Assembly (NCBI RefSeq): GCF_014839805.1
Contig: NC_051134.1
Coordinates: 7,161,170 to 7,225,169 of the forward strand
Origin: Manduca sexta
Taxonomy: Eukaryota > Arthropoda > Insecta > Lepidoptera > Sphingidae
Length of the DNA stretch: 64,000 bases
Reading direction: 5' to 3'
The notes below the pieces were generated by a model. The model saw only the letters and a program-made list of their open reading frames with translations. It was not told where the DNA came from and searched no databases. A program made the translations under genes and the position numbers. Each line of letters opens with the position of its first letter. Position 1 is the stretch's first letter. Of the stretch, positions 20,591-31,003 are shown one piece after another.

Positions 20591-21687
20591 TATACGTCTG
20601 AATACTGGTAAACGAAGGCAGAAAGTATATTCTACATTGTTCAATTATTACGCCTATTAATTTGAAAAGCAAATGACAACGCTGATGGTGATAGTTAAGG
20701 CGTAATATTATTATCGAATCGTTTTCGCTCGCAGTTCCTTTTGCATATCCGTTCTTGATCGAGGTAAGAACAGTCAGCATTCGAAGATAATGTAACTTCC
20801 TAAGGGTGAAATAATTTACGGAATCGTTCGTTTAGAAAAGCTTTAGATAATAGTTAAGATTACTTGCACAATTAATTTTATCTTTTTAAATAGGTTACAA
20901 AACAACAATTTAATGTGCTAAATGAAGTCGTAGTGAGCGCCTATCTGCGTTGACATGCGTGCAATAAACATTGCCGTCTATTTCACTCCACACAGTTTTA
21001 TTGCTCTCGTAAAGAAGACTCGTAAACAAGTTTTTTTCTATCTTACGAGCAGGAAATAAAGTTTAATATTCACATCTGAAATGTCCTTTGCAATATCACT
21101 TAGGATTTGAGTGATGTCACTGGGGAGTGGTGAACATGGAGTTATCGTAGTATTAAAATTCCATGGTAAGTGACATAGAGGCTGTCTAGTATTTAATCGG
21201 TGTCGAAGTCACGGTATACACGATGCAATGATCGGACAAACTGTCCCACCGATTACTTACAAGACGAAATTGTATAGATATTTGTCGTAATTTATTGTAA
21301 GTATAGAGCAAATAGAAGGAATATTAATGAGTGATTTTACTCTACATCATATTAAGTTGAATAATAAGATATAGTATGAAACAAAAGGTTTTGTTTGTGG
21401 CTTCGCTCGGCTTAAAAGCCTTTCCCGCTAAAAAGGTTCCTAAAAGAATAAACCGCTCCTAATACATCGGGATCATTAGTTTAAAAATCAGGTAAAAAAA
21501 TTAAATTATATCCTACGGGACCAAATTACCGGAATAAAAATTAGTCTATGTTAATCTAGGATCTAATAAAACTAATATAATTTATTTATTTCTTTAAAGT
21601 TTAAACAATTAGAAAAGCACATATCAAAAAATATTACATAATATCCGTAGAGAATGGTGCCTGTTCTAAGATTGCCTTGTGTTTCAG
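20591..21687. other. Non-coding stretch
   Basis: Nothing recognised except, at its right edge, a branch-point-like and pyrimidine stretch that leads into the candidate exon at 21688. The minus-strand frame 20586-20780 has no domain. Confidence 0.4.
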
Positions 21688-21752
21688 GTCATCACGTCTC
21701 CACCTTCGGAACTTACTATTTCTTGAACTTATAATTCGGATATGGACCAACT
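21688..21752 (+). other. Candidate 65-nt internal exon with good splice sites
   Basis: TTGCCTTGTGTTTCAG precedes it and GTGAGTAAAT follows it; both are close to insect splice consensus. One frame is open across all 65 nt (one base, 21 codons, one base) and reads LHLRNLLFLELIIRIWTN near its end. The other two frames stop inside. It could be an internal exon of an unseen host gene on the plus strand, or chance. Confidence 0.3.
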
Positions 21753-23026
21753 GTGAGTAAATTTTTTTTAAAATTTCGGTTTGTTGCTTCTGAATTTACT
21801 TTTCATGAACACCCAATATTTACAAACTTTCGCATACATTGTGTTGGTATTAGTAAGATATAAAAAGTAAAACATCGTAAAGTACACGGAAGGCGATATT
21901 AACCTACCAAATTCTATAAACACTTGCCCAGCGCAGCCGACAGGGCAGTGGGTACACTTGCGAGTTAGGCCGCACTCTAATCCTCTCGCCCGGCCGAGTG
22001 CCTAACGTTTTTACGCCAAGTCACGCCGCAATAGCCTCTCAGAAGCGTGTTAGGCTTTTTTGTGATATAATGGACCAGCGTCGGTTATTTGGGGCTTTTG
22101 AAAGATGACACGAAAATAAAGGTTCGTTCGGGTACTACTGAAAATATATTTCGTAGAATATGATGAAATGTAAAGATTTTTGAAGATTAAAGCGATAATT
22201 CCTATTGTTATGGCTGTCGTTCACAGCAGTATTCTTATTTATTTTAAAGCAAATTCAGACAATTTTTTTTTTATTTTGACGACCTACTCTTAATTGTTTA
22301 GGCAATTTGAAATAAATAATCACTTTTATAATTAGAAAAAATCTTTTAGTACTGATTTTTAATGTTTATGCGCAGCGTTGATCGTTTACCATCGAGCAAT
22401 CTAATTATTTTTAGTCACTTTCATACTTATAAATAGACTAGCATTTGCACGTAGCTCCACCCGCGCTAAAGCCGCTCTTCAAATAAGTTTAAACATTATC
22501 ACATAGATCAGCTTATCATGGCACATCATTCAAAGCAACGATAGTTAGATCATAATTTCATCATAGCGCAAGATCGCAGCATTAACAAAATACAAACGAA
22601 ATTCCCGCTCGGCGAGCACAAAGCACAATTCACGGGGAGTGCGTCGGTCACAGTCCGTTCCACTTCCCATGTTATAACAAATGCTAGAATAATGTTTCAA
22701 ATTGTACAAAAACATTTGCAGTCACTGCCGCCGTTTCCCTTGTAATTGGATTTTCCAGGTGCCAGAACAGTAATGCCACGTACGTTCAAACAGAATTGTA
22801 ATCCGTGTAAGACCTTTGAGCTGCGATTGCCGACTCGAATTGTTACTTAAATAAAGGCCTTGGGTTTAGCACATAACCTTCGCGTGTCTAATAACAATGC
22901 CAAATTTTGGTGACATAAATTCGCGATGTTCTATTGACACTACTTTTGACATTATGAAGGAAAATATTGACGATTATGCGTTATGTTTTCTAATTAAATA
23001 TGAATAAATATATCCTGGATGATTTT
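21753..23026. other. Non-coding stretch with a second possible exon at 22759-22804
   Basis: At 22745-22758 'aattggattttccag' precedes a 46-nt stretch ending ATCC|GTGTAAGA. One frame is open (ARTVMPRTFKQNCNP). The acceptor is good and the donor is moderate. Elsewhere there is a GC-richer patch at 22590-22640 but nothing identifiable. Confidence 0.25.
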
Positions 23027-23392
23027 GACATTGCGTTAATAAATGAAATCATATTCTCATCTTTATCTCTGGTAACAGTGTGCCAAAAATCATTTATTGC
23101 GCAATATTTTCATCAAAAATCCCAGTTTTACTTTTCCGTTTATTTTATTATTTCGTAGTTTAGTGCGAATATGGCGTGTTTGTGTAGGTGTATTTCTGAC
23201 TGAAAGTATGATGTTTCCGCTTCGCCGAATTCTTTAGAGTATTGGTAGGGGCATTAGGACATGTAAAATTATAATTACTTTTTATATACTTATTTTGTTT
23301 AAAACTCACACTTTTTTACATCTCAAAGCACCCAACGTTTGTATCGAGAGCTATGTAAAGTGTTATTGTCAAGATAAGTATGTGGTTTCATT
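23027..23392 (+). repeat. Unclassified dispersed repeat, copy 2 of 2
   Basis: Partner of 1946-2295, same orientation and order of landmarks, about 21 kb away. The pair diverges clearly. No ends can be defined from two old copies. Confidence 0.55.
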
Positions 23393-24207
23393 AACGCAAT
23401 GTCGCAATGACCTTACAATTTACATAGTATAGTAAAGTGTAAAAGTAATATTAATTCGCAAGCTCAATCTCATCTTTATTCTATTTACAGACGCTAAATT
23501 TGTTGGTTTTTTAAGACAACATGTACAATAGGTATGATAATATATAATAGTATGATAATAAATGCTTTAAAAAAACACATACAAACTGGTACATAACATA
23601 CAACAAAGCATGTTGCTAGGCAAAAGACAGCTTTATTGTTTGCTGCATTACTCTCGCACGATTTATTTTATTTATTTACTTGACTGAATAAAATGGTTTG
23701 CACCAAATACATTAATTTTAAAATACAAAAAATGATACCTACCTTAATATATAAAATTTATGTTCTCAACCAGGTTACGTTTGCAGCCTTATCAAATAGA
23801 ACTAAATACAATATCTCTATAAAATCTAATTGCTCTACCAATAATTATCCTCTGCCCAATAGCATAGGTAGTATTATAAAATCAACATAACTCACTAAGA
23901 TGATACAGCATAAACACCAAATACAGATATCTGCGTCATGCAGCAGTATGCTAACCATAATGGATCATAAATCTAACGCCATAACATGCGAAATCCGACG
24001 GCGCTGCACGCAAATTACTCGCCTCCGAGACACGCTGTCTGAGTGGCTCAGTCTTGCATGATCTGCTCATACTTCACGATTTCACTTTAGTGTACTTATT
24101 ACACGTTGCATAAAGCAAGGTTCAGATTAGCAAGAAAATTTGCAGAAGTTATTTTCCATGTTAACAGCCGCAGCAAGCTGACGTCTGCGATTTTCCAAGT
24201 TTCTTTT
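23393..24207. other. Non-coding stretch, nothing identified
   Basis: AT-rich. The open frame 23693-23890 is Ile/Lys/Asn-rich and not convincing. Confidence 0.4.
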
Positions 24208-24390
24208 TTATTATTTTCGATGACGAGGCAAGCTTACCGTTTGCCTGATGGTAAGCGATACGACCGCCTATAAACAGTAGAAACACTATGCAACACCTTA
24301 AATTACAAAAAAATGTTTAGTATTCCACTGCGCTCTCCATCTTGAGACATGAGTCTTATTATGTCCAGTACATTGGCGAGTAGTAGCTTA
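24208..24390 (+). repeat. Family B dispersed repeat, truncated
   Basis: Matches 10372-10560: 'gaggcaagcttaccgtttgc', 'ctgatggtaagcgatacgac', 'ataaacagtagaaacac', 'agtattccactgcgctc'. The downstream half is missing. Confidence 0.6.
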
Positions 24391-24574
24391 AATTGCAAGT
24401 GTTTATAATTATAGAAATCAAGCCGCTAGTTTAAATGCCACTCGATGATCGTGCGCAATATATTACTGAAAACTTGCTAGTGTAACTTGGCTTAAGCATG
24501 TCTACAGTTAAAGAGAATGGACCGAGATGCATATGAGGAGAAAAGTGAGTGCGAATTCCCTGTAGTGTAGTTTT

Positions 24575-24670
24575 ACTATGATCGCGGTACCAGCGGTGTC
24601 CTGAAGTCTCAGTTTTGATCCCCGGGTCAGGTAAATTGATATTGGATTTTCCTGCTCATCAATCAGCCTT
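24575..24670 (+). repeat. tRNA-like SINE head (S2-like), degraded
   Basis: 'gttttgatccccgggtcagg' resembles a B box and the adjoining S2 junction, followed by 'ttttcctgctcatcaatcag', similar to 'tttttctgctgagtagcag' at 38568-38586. The rest is lost. Confidence 0.45.
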
Positions 24671-26155
24671 TAACTACTGAAATTGTGTGACTTTCTGCCT
24701 ACCTCTGAGAACGGGATAAGTGTTCCATTATGAGAGACACACATGCAAGTATGCAAGTGTTAGAGATTAAGGTTCGTTTGACATCGCTGTATTTCAGTCG
24801 TCCTTTGATACGTCTGGTCCGATTTATCAATCTACTTCAGAGCAACAAGTATCATACCTGGCATGCATATCAATTAATAGTCTTGGATGTTTAAAAGGCA
24901 AAAAAGATGCCTACTTTGATGTAAATGATCTTTTAATTTCGTCACTTATTTGTAAAAAGATAGTGCAAGAATAAAGACAAAATATCTGCTAAAATATGTT
25001 TACATAATAAAATAAAACATAAGGGTTACAGTGTTAGTATTGATAGATGTTGTAATAAAGCTCATCTAATGATACATCTTTCAAGGAAACTGCGAAAGCT
25101 GTTAGCGCATTCCTTACGAAGTTGAAAACAAAATTGGAAAATTCTGAACGGGAAGCTACTATTTCCTGTAAAGTCACGTAAGACTCATTAAAACTTGTTT
25201 AAAAAAACAACCAAAGTACCATTGAAAGTCGTTACTATCGAAAGTTTTCGAGTTTGTTTCGTGATTGCAAAACACGTAGTAGCGTAGAAAGTGGAATTGT
25301 GAAGGTTCGTTCACACCGCCGTGCAGTGTCCGGGCAGTCGCGAGATGTCGTTTCTCACGTTTGTCGCCACTCTGACTTCGATCGCATCAAGTTTAAGTTT
25401 TTATTTTTTCATTATTTCCTTATATGGCTTTTTAACAAAAAATTAAATGAATTAACATTTTAAAAAATCAATGGTTTTGTTATTCCTTTCTACCTACGTG
25501 AGGTAGTTGCAACGCTTACCAAGAGGTAAGCTACTCGCTCGACTTGTCATTTTTAAATAAAAAAAAAAGCATCCAGCCCGTCTCTATTCGAATTTCGAAC
25601 TCTATATTAACCAGTATAGTGAAGACTGAAACAGAGCAAAAACTTTTTGTATCTTAATTATCCATCCGTAGGCTGCAAAATAATTTAATTTTGCTATGTG
25701 TAATGAAGTTGTAGATAAAGTTTTCATGAAGCTAGACAGTATTGAGCAAGAAATATGTTTGCTAATGTCACGTTGTCTATTTGCTGTAATTATTTTTTAC
25801 AAATCATGCACCATTTTTAACAAATTGTATAAGACTAAATTTAAGTTTGCAAAAATAAGAATAATACTACCTTTGATTAAGGACTAATTCTCAGGTATTA
25901 TTAACATTGTTTACGTAACATGATACCAGAGCGCTCGTTACATTTGAAACTAATGCGCTTACTCGACCTGAGCGCATTGTGCTGGATTATTGACGCGTTT
26001 CACTTCCTACTCTGATATGCAGCGTGTTCTATCTGGGTTATAATTGAGAATTATTCTATATACTGAAGTCCTAAAAGTGTCACATTATGTTATAATATTA
26101 TGCTGTTATATAATTTTACTTACATAATTATTAAGATATATTGAGTGGTGCGATC
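24671..26155. other. Non-coding stretch with small ORFs
   Basis: At 25345-25446 a 33-codon ORF starts MSFLTFVATLTSIASSLSF, signal-peptide-like, in a locally GC-richer context (25300-25385). It might be a first coding exon whose donor I cannot place, or chance. The ORF 25696-25887 is Lys/Ile-rich with no domain. Confidence 0.25.
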
Positions 26156-26159
26156 GTAT

Positions 26160-26245
26160 TGCGTACTCGGTGCGACTTCTTTGACATGTCTGGTTTGAAA
26201 CCCAGGTCAGACAAAGTTGTATTAGGTTTTTCTTCTGTTTTGACT
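26160..26245 (+). repeat. tRNA-like SINE head (S2-like), degraded
   Basis: 'ggtttgaaacccaggtcag' is B-box-like and is followed by 'ttaggtttttcttctg', the order seen after the head of S2 copies. There is no body beyond. Confidence 0.45.
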
Positions 26246-26635
26246 TAAATACACATCCTGTGGAGTTGATGACCTAATTGTGGCGCTATGGACTTGAGAA
26301 TGACGTGTTTTATATTTAAGTACTAATATTATTATCATTATGTTTTGTGTTTTCAATTCTTCGTTCACTGTTGCAAAAAAAAATATTTTCTTTATTTTCA
26401 ATAATCCTGAAAATAAATAAAGGAGGAACCATGATTTATGGTCTTTTTTATATTTTACCAATGAGAAAATTTTATACTCATTTTTGCACTACTAAAAATG
26501 TACATAGGACTTTATAGTACAGAGCCTGCACTGTGGTAAACCTATATGTTGAATCTCGTTCTATTAACAGAACGGTAGGACTAAATCTAGTTACACTAAA
26601 CCCGCTCCAGTGTGACAGCTTATCATTATGTGTAG

Positions 26636-26770
26636 CAGTGGCAAGGGTCCGTATAACCCGATTCCTGTCGGTTCCTTTGTCTAGAATCTAATTATTAGAA
26701 CGATTTGCAGACCACATTCATGTATAGGTTGTGTGGAGTGCCCTTACGCTAAATTTTACATTCGCCACTG
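26636..26770 (+). mobile_element. hAT-like MITE, CAGTGGC termini, 135 bp
   Basis: Starts CAGTGGCAAGG and ends TTCGCCACTG. It shares 'ataacccgattcct' against 'acagcccgattcct' near the left end of 6778-6942. The flanking 8-mers ATGTGTAG and ATGTAATA share ATGT, consistent with an aged 8-bp duplication. Confidence 0.6.
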
Positions 26771-26913
26771 ATGTAATAAGATCCAAAAGACTCTTACCGG
26801 TTCAAATCATATTTGTTAGTAGATCGGCAAGGCATGCCAAATTCTTCTGTGATGAGGGATTCACGACTAGTTATGATAATGGCAGATAAATCAATACTAA
26901 TATGATCAAGGCA

Positions 26914-27003
26914 ATGTGACCCCATTGTACCTGATGAGTGAAATGGAGTCTAGATAGAATGTTGACTGATATCCGCTCCGAATCAACAACATCAGGGCTG
27001 TTT
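26914..27003 (+). repeat. Family A dispersed repeat, 5' part only
   Basis: 'aatgtgaccccattgtacct', 'gatagaatgttgactgat' and 'cagggctgtttaggtac' fit the first half of the family. It stops 14 bp before the hairpin at 27017. Confidence 0.5.
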
Positions 27004-27016
27004 AGGTACCTTTAAT

Positions 27017-27109
27017 GTTACGCTGTCCATCTGATACAAAAAATACACTAGAAATAATATGAGTATATTACTTTTACTGTATTTTTTTCTATCAGATGGA
27101 CAGCGTAAC
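27017..27109. repeat. 93-bp inverted repeat (hairpin)
   Basis: Left arm GTTACGCTGTCCATCTGATA and right arm TATCAGATGGACAGCGTAAC are exact complements for 20 bp. Pairing continues through an A/T run for about ten more bases, around a loop of roughly 30 nt. No second copy is in the window and no clear target duplication is seen. It could be a tiny MITE or a structured transcript. Confidence 0.7.
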
Positions 27110-28695
27110 TTCGTATTGTTGAAATCAACAGTAACTAAAAAAAATACAATAACCATTTATTTCCAATACCAAAAAATGTATGGTAAATCGTAAATGAAAT
27201 CAAATAGTTGAATGTCCTTAATATCACCCGAGGGCGTCGTGCAGAAAACTTTTCCGCACTACAATATCATTGCAACGGATACTCGTAAAAACCGGCTACG
27301 TTTCTCTATATTGCTGTCATTTTATAGCTTGACCAAGAAAATAAGAAACCTTGCCATGTGGCAAAATAAGGAACTTATTTGTGGTACTGACAACGTTACC
27401 TTTAATACGAAAATGCAACAGGGGTACATCAGAGCACTTTTTATTTACTTGGATTGGCAATTCATATTTTGAAAAGTTCGGAGTACTTCAATAATATAGG
27501 TATATTGTATAGTGTGATGTTTTAACCAAGTTGCCAACTTCGAACTAATCTTACCAGCACTTTAACAAACTCTAGAGACCCAATATCCAGCTGCCGTAAT
27601 CGTGGCTTGTTGCGGGATTCTCAAGCTTATTTCAATTTAAATTTTAAAGTCGATGATAGTTTGAAAAATAATAAGTTGTAGTAGCTTTACTGCGACTGTA
27701 TGTTTAAAATCATAGAATAGAAAATACGTAACAACGCGGATATGAAAATAAATGGCGATGACTAATTCAGAACCAAGACGGTTTATAGCTCTATTACATA
27801 GTAATAAAGTTGCAAGAATCACAAATTAAACATCTCTCTAGAGTTCTGTTGTTTCATTACTTTCCTGTAAGTTATTGCAATTGCTCACTATGACACTTTA
27901 TTTATTTATTACACTTTTTATAATAAATGTATAAAGGCGCATTTAATTTCAAAGGCATTCTCTACGAGTCAAACTTTGAGTGATTCAGATATGAACAATA
28001 TAGGTAGGTGTGAAAAATAATAATTTAACATGAAAATAAAAAAAAATATATAGCATAAAAATATTTGTATAACTACGCAGATATACTCAATAAACATAAT
28101 AAACAAATACAATATACATTTATAAACACAAATATTAATATATAGAGTACATGTCATCTTAAAATAATAAACCTTATAAATTATTTATTTTTCTTCACAT
28201 GAAAACAAAAAATAGTAAGAAAAAAAGGAATAGAAGACGATTATTGAGATAATTCCTTCAGTTCGTTAAATATAAGCAGTCGCACTACTTAGAGCTAGTT
28301 TTATACTGTCAGCCACAAATAAAGTAAAAAAAAGATTCTATCTTACCACGATGACGTTGATCTCTGCCCTGTTCAAAGACTTTCCACAAAAAACTCCTTT
28401 ACTGCTTCTCAAAGTTAATTAATCCTTTGATCTTAACTGACATTTACCAGAAGCACTTCAATTCAATGAACTTAATTTAATTTCTATATTAATCACTATG
28501 ACGGTAACAATGGTGCAAATTGCTCAATCGAAATACCATAACAATGCAATCCAATCTTCAGGCCTCGTAATTAATTACTTGGTTACCCAATTCATTACTG
28601 GTACCTAAGATCAGAAGTACTTCGATCAACCGGCTCACCTGACTCATTTCATAGTAATAATTACAATAGGGCTACTTTCCTATGTTTGATTTAGT
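27110..28695. other. AT-rich non-coding stretch
   Basis: Open frames at 27212-27472 (plus), 27637-27822 and 27969-28157 (minus) have no recognisable domain, and the last is Ile/Tyr/Phe low complexity. No mobile-element ends are recognised. Confidence 0.4.
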
Positions 28696-28716
28696 TTTTT
28701 TTTTTTTTTTATATGT

Positions 28717-28797
28717 TACAGAAAAGAATATGACAAAGAAAAAAAATTATATTCACGTCGAATTGATAACCTCTTCCTTTTTTTGAAGTCGGTTAAA
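28717..28797 (+). repeat. 3' end of a dispersed lepidopteran repeat
   Basis: Ends 'ctttttttgaagtcggttaa', which recurs at 31513-31532 ('ccttttttgaagtcggttaa'). A T15 run and 'atgttacag' precede it. The class is unknown to me. Confidence 0.4.
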
Positions 28798-28995
28798 AAA
28801 CAAATTCTTCAGTGAAATCAGTATCAAAATTGGTTTAAAAATAAAGCAGTAATCTTACTTAAAATATTGTTGTGACCAAATTTGCATGATGGGGCTAAAG
28901 GCTGCATAAAACGTTATTACAAAACTGAGATTTCTAACTGAGATCTTAGGGAAAGGCTGGATATTGTTGGGCTATATTTACGAGTATTCCAATAT

Positions 28996-29095
28996 TTTAG
29001 GCCCGTTCAAACTGGCCAGCATAATTGTATCGACTGGCAGGGGTTAGTCATCTCTCATCAGTCGAAATCTATCTGGACTTCAGTCCGCTTACCTC
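28996..29095 (-). repeat. Family A dispersed repeat, fragment (minus)
   Basis: Reverse complement of the family: 'aaactggccagcataattgt', 'tagtcatctctcatcagtcg', then 'cagtccgcttacc'. The ends are lost. Confidence 0.5.
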
Positions 29096-29566
29096 CAAAT
29101 TTCGCAGGGTCTCTTTGTAGACTCGTGTAATGAAAAATTAAGGCCATATATGGACATTTTTTTTTAATTCGAATCTCCTGTTGACCAGTCGTCGCTAATC
29201 ATTTGCCCAGAGATTTGCTCGCATAATTGAAAAAAAATGTATAAGGGAAAGGAAAAAAAAAGCGGGAATTAATGTAATTTGTATTTTACTTTGTAATGCA
29301 ACAGCAGTAAAACTATTGCATATGTCTAAACCTCAAGATAGGTATCAAATAAGCAATAAGATTAGTTCACGCGTGCCACAAGCCGATGGAGCTCCATAAC
29401 GTACTGACTGGCACACAAGGCTTGGACTTGAATGGATAAATTTAATCCTGCAAATGTTAATTTGGATAAAGACTAGGCTGACTGTTTGAAGTTGGGCTAT
29501 GCGGGGAGCGTACTTACTTTACACTGAGCGAAATGTGTAATTATCTAAACATAATTTATCATAATC
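29096..29566. other. Non-coding stretch
   Basis: Poly-T at 29157-29165 and poly-A at 29230-29260. Nothing else recognised. Confidence 0.4.
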
Positions 29567-29577
29567 TTTCATAAGTT

Positions 29578-29831
29578 TTCTTATGTTTACGCGAATGTTA
29601 GACATTGAAATTAAACTATTTTTTTACAGCAGCTAAAAAATTTAAAACGTTGTATAATTGTAAAATGTAGGTAGATATTACAATATAAAAAGTTACAACT
29701 TTAACTTTGTGGATGAACAACACCTCAGTCCCTCTAGTGACCATGAAGGCTGCAAAGTCTTCGAAAGGTCGGGAGAAAACTAAAATAATTGAAACCGCGA
29801 TCAAATCCGAAAAAAGTTTAATTTCAATCAT
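29578..29831. repeat. Family C retroposon with 11-bp target duplication and inverted ends
   Basis: 254 bp flanked by TTTCATAAGTT at 29567-29577 and 29832-29842. The left part carries 'gacattgaaattaaact' and the right end carries 'agtttaatttcaat', its inverted complement. The right part has the family landmarks 'atgaaggctgcaaagtcttc', 'gggagaaaac' and 'accgcgat'. The long duplication points to retroposition, and the inverted end could reflect 5' inversion during insertion. Confidence 0.65.
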
Positions 29832-29842
29832 TTTCATAAGTT

Positions 29843-30569
29843 AGCAGTTTTGTGAATGTCACAAAAACCGGTAAAGGGAAAAGAAGTGGACCGAAACAAA
29901 ATAAAAAAACTACCAATTTATGCCTTTATGCTCACTGAGAAATATTAATGCAGTAGATAATAATGTCTACAGCGAAGCGCAACCACTTACTGAAATTTCC
30001 TATTTATTACAACCTACATTGCCACCCAATTTGCGACTTTATGGCATCCAATTGTCCCATTTAACCCGGAATGTTCTTGGCAATATAATTTTACAACAGT
30101 AAAAAATGATAATTTAGATATGTCAAATAAATTGTCCGAATTGCTCAACAAATCTTTAACTTCTGTCGTTTTGTATAAGAGTTAGCGTCTAGTTTAGGGG
30201 CCGCTCACTAAATCTGTAACTAATTTGATTACATTTCGTTGAAGCATGGAAGAATTTCGTTAATAGCAAAACAAAATCTGAAATCCTAGACTTCTGTTTC
30301 AGCCTCATTGCTTATCTGATAGTAAATGTTAAAATTACTTGATGATGGCAGTCGTTTGATAGCGAGGGTCATGACTACTCATATATTAGCAATACAATGC
30401 CGATCTTCGAATTGCACCGCAGTAATGACTCTGAATGAAATCTCATCCCGGGTTAGGTATCATATTATCTAGAATTTAATTTGGACTGGCGCACTCTACT
30501 GCTCTACTGCTAGAAGGCAGGGAAAATACATTGCGAAAGCAGTGTGTACTAATAAATTTTGAATATAAT
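29843..30569. other. Non-coding stretch, one small ORF
   Basis: The ORF 29920-30102 (MPLCSLRNINAVDNNVYSEA...) has no known domain. Near 30345-30470 a weak tRNA-like head is possible but is too decayed to call. Confidence 0.3.
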
Positions 30570-30790
30570 TTGTATCCGCTCGGATAGCGACCACTGTTCA
30601 CAAGGTGATAAAACTCGCAATAATGGTCCACGTAAGTGTGTCTCATTTCGGGATCAGCCTGTGTATATCCTGCTCCTACAGGCCGGCATAATTGTGTTGA
30701 CTATCGAGGGGTAATTATCTCTCGTCAGTCGACATCCTATTAGACTGCACCACTTACCAACAGCTGCAGTAAGGTCACTTCACACAGCCC
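30570..30790 (-). repeat. Family A dispersed repeat, near full length (minus)
   Basis: Reverse complement carries every family landmark from 'tccgctcggatagcgacc' through 'gggatcagcctgtgtata', 'caggccggcataattgtg', 'gggtaattatctctcgtc' and 'tcgacatcctatt' to 'cacttacca'. Confidence 0.7.
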
Positions 30791-30799
30791 GTAAAAAAA

Positions 30800-31003
30800 A
30801 ATATGCGAAAAAATTAAACTGTTTTTTATATTTTAGTTTTCTCCCGACGTTTCGAAGACCTTGCACCCCCCCTGACTTAGTCACCCCGTGACCATGAAGG
30901 CTGCAAAGTCTTCGAAACGTCGGGAGAAAACTAAAATATAAAGAACCGCGATAAAATCCGAAAAGTAGTTTATTTTTAATGTCTAACATTCACGTAAACA
31001 TAA
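30800..31003. repeat. Family C palindromic copy
   Basis: 30826-30875 and 30902-30942 form an inverted repeat of about 42 bp ('ttttctcccgacgtttcgaa' against 'ttcgaaacgtcgggagaaaa') around a loop of about 26 nt that holds a C7 run. The right side continues with 'accgcgataaaatccgaaaa' and 'aatgtctaacattcacgtaa'. The latter is the inverse of 29585-29610. Confidence 0.65.
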
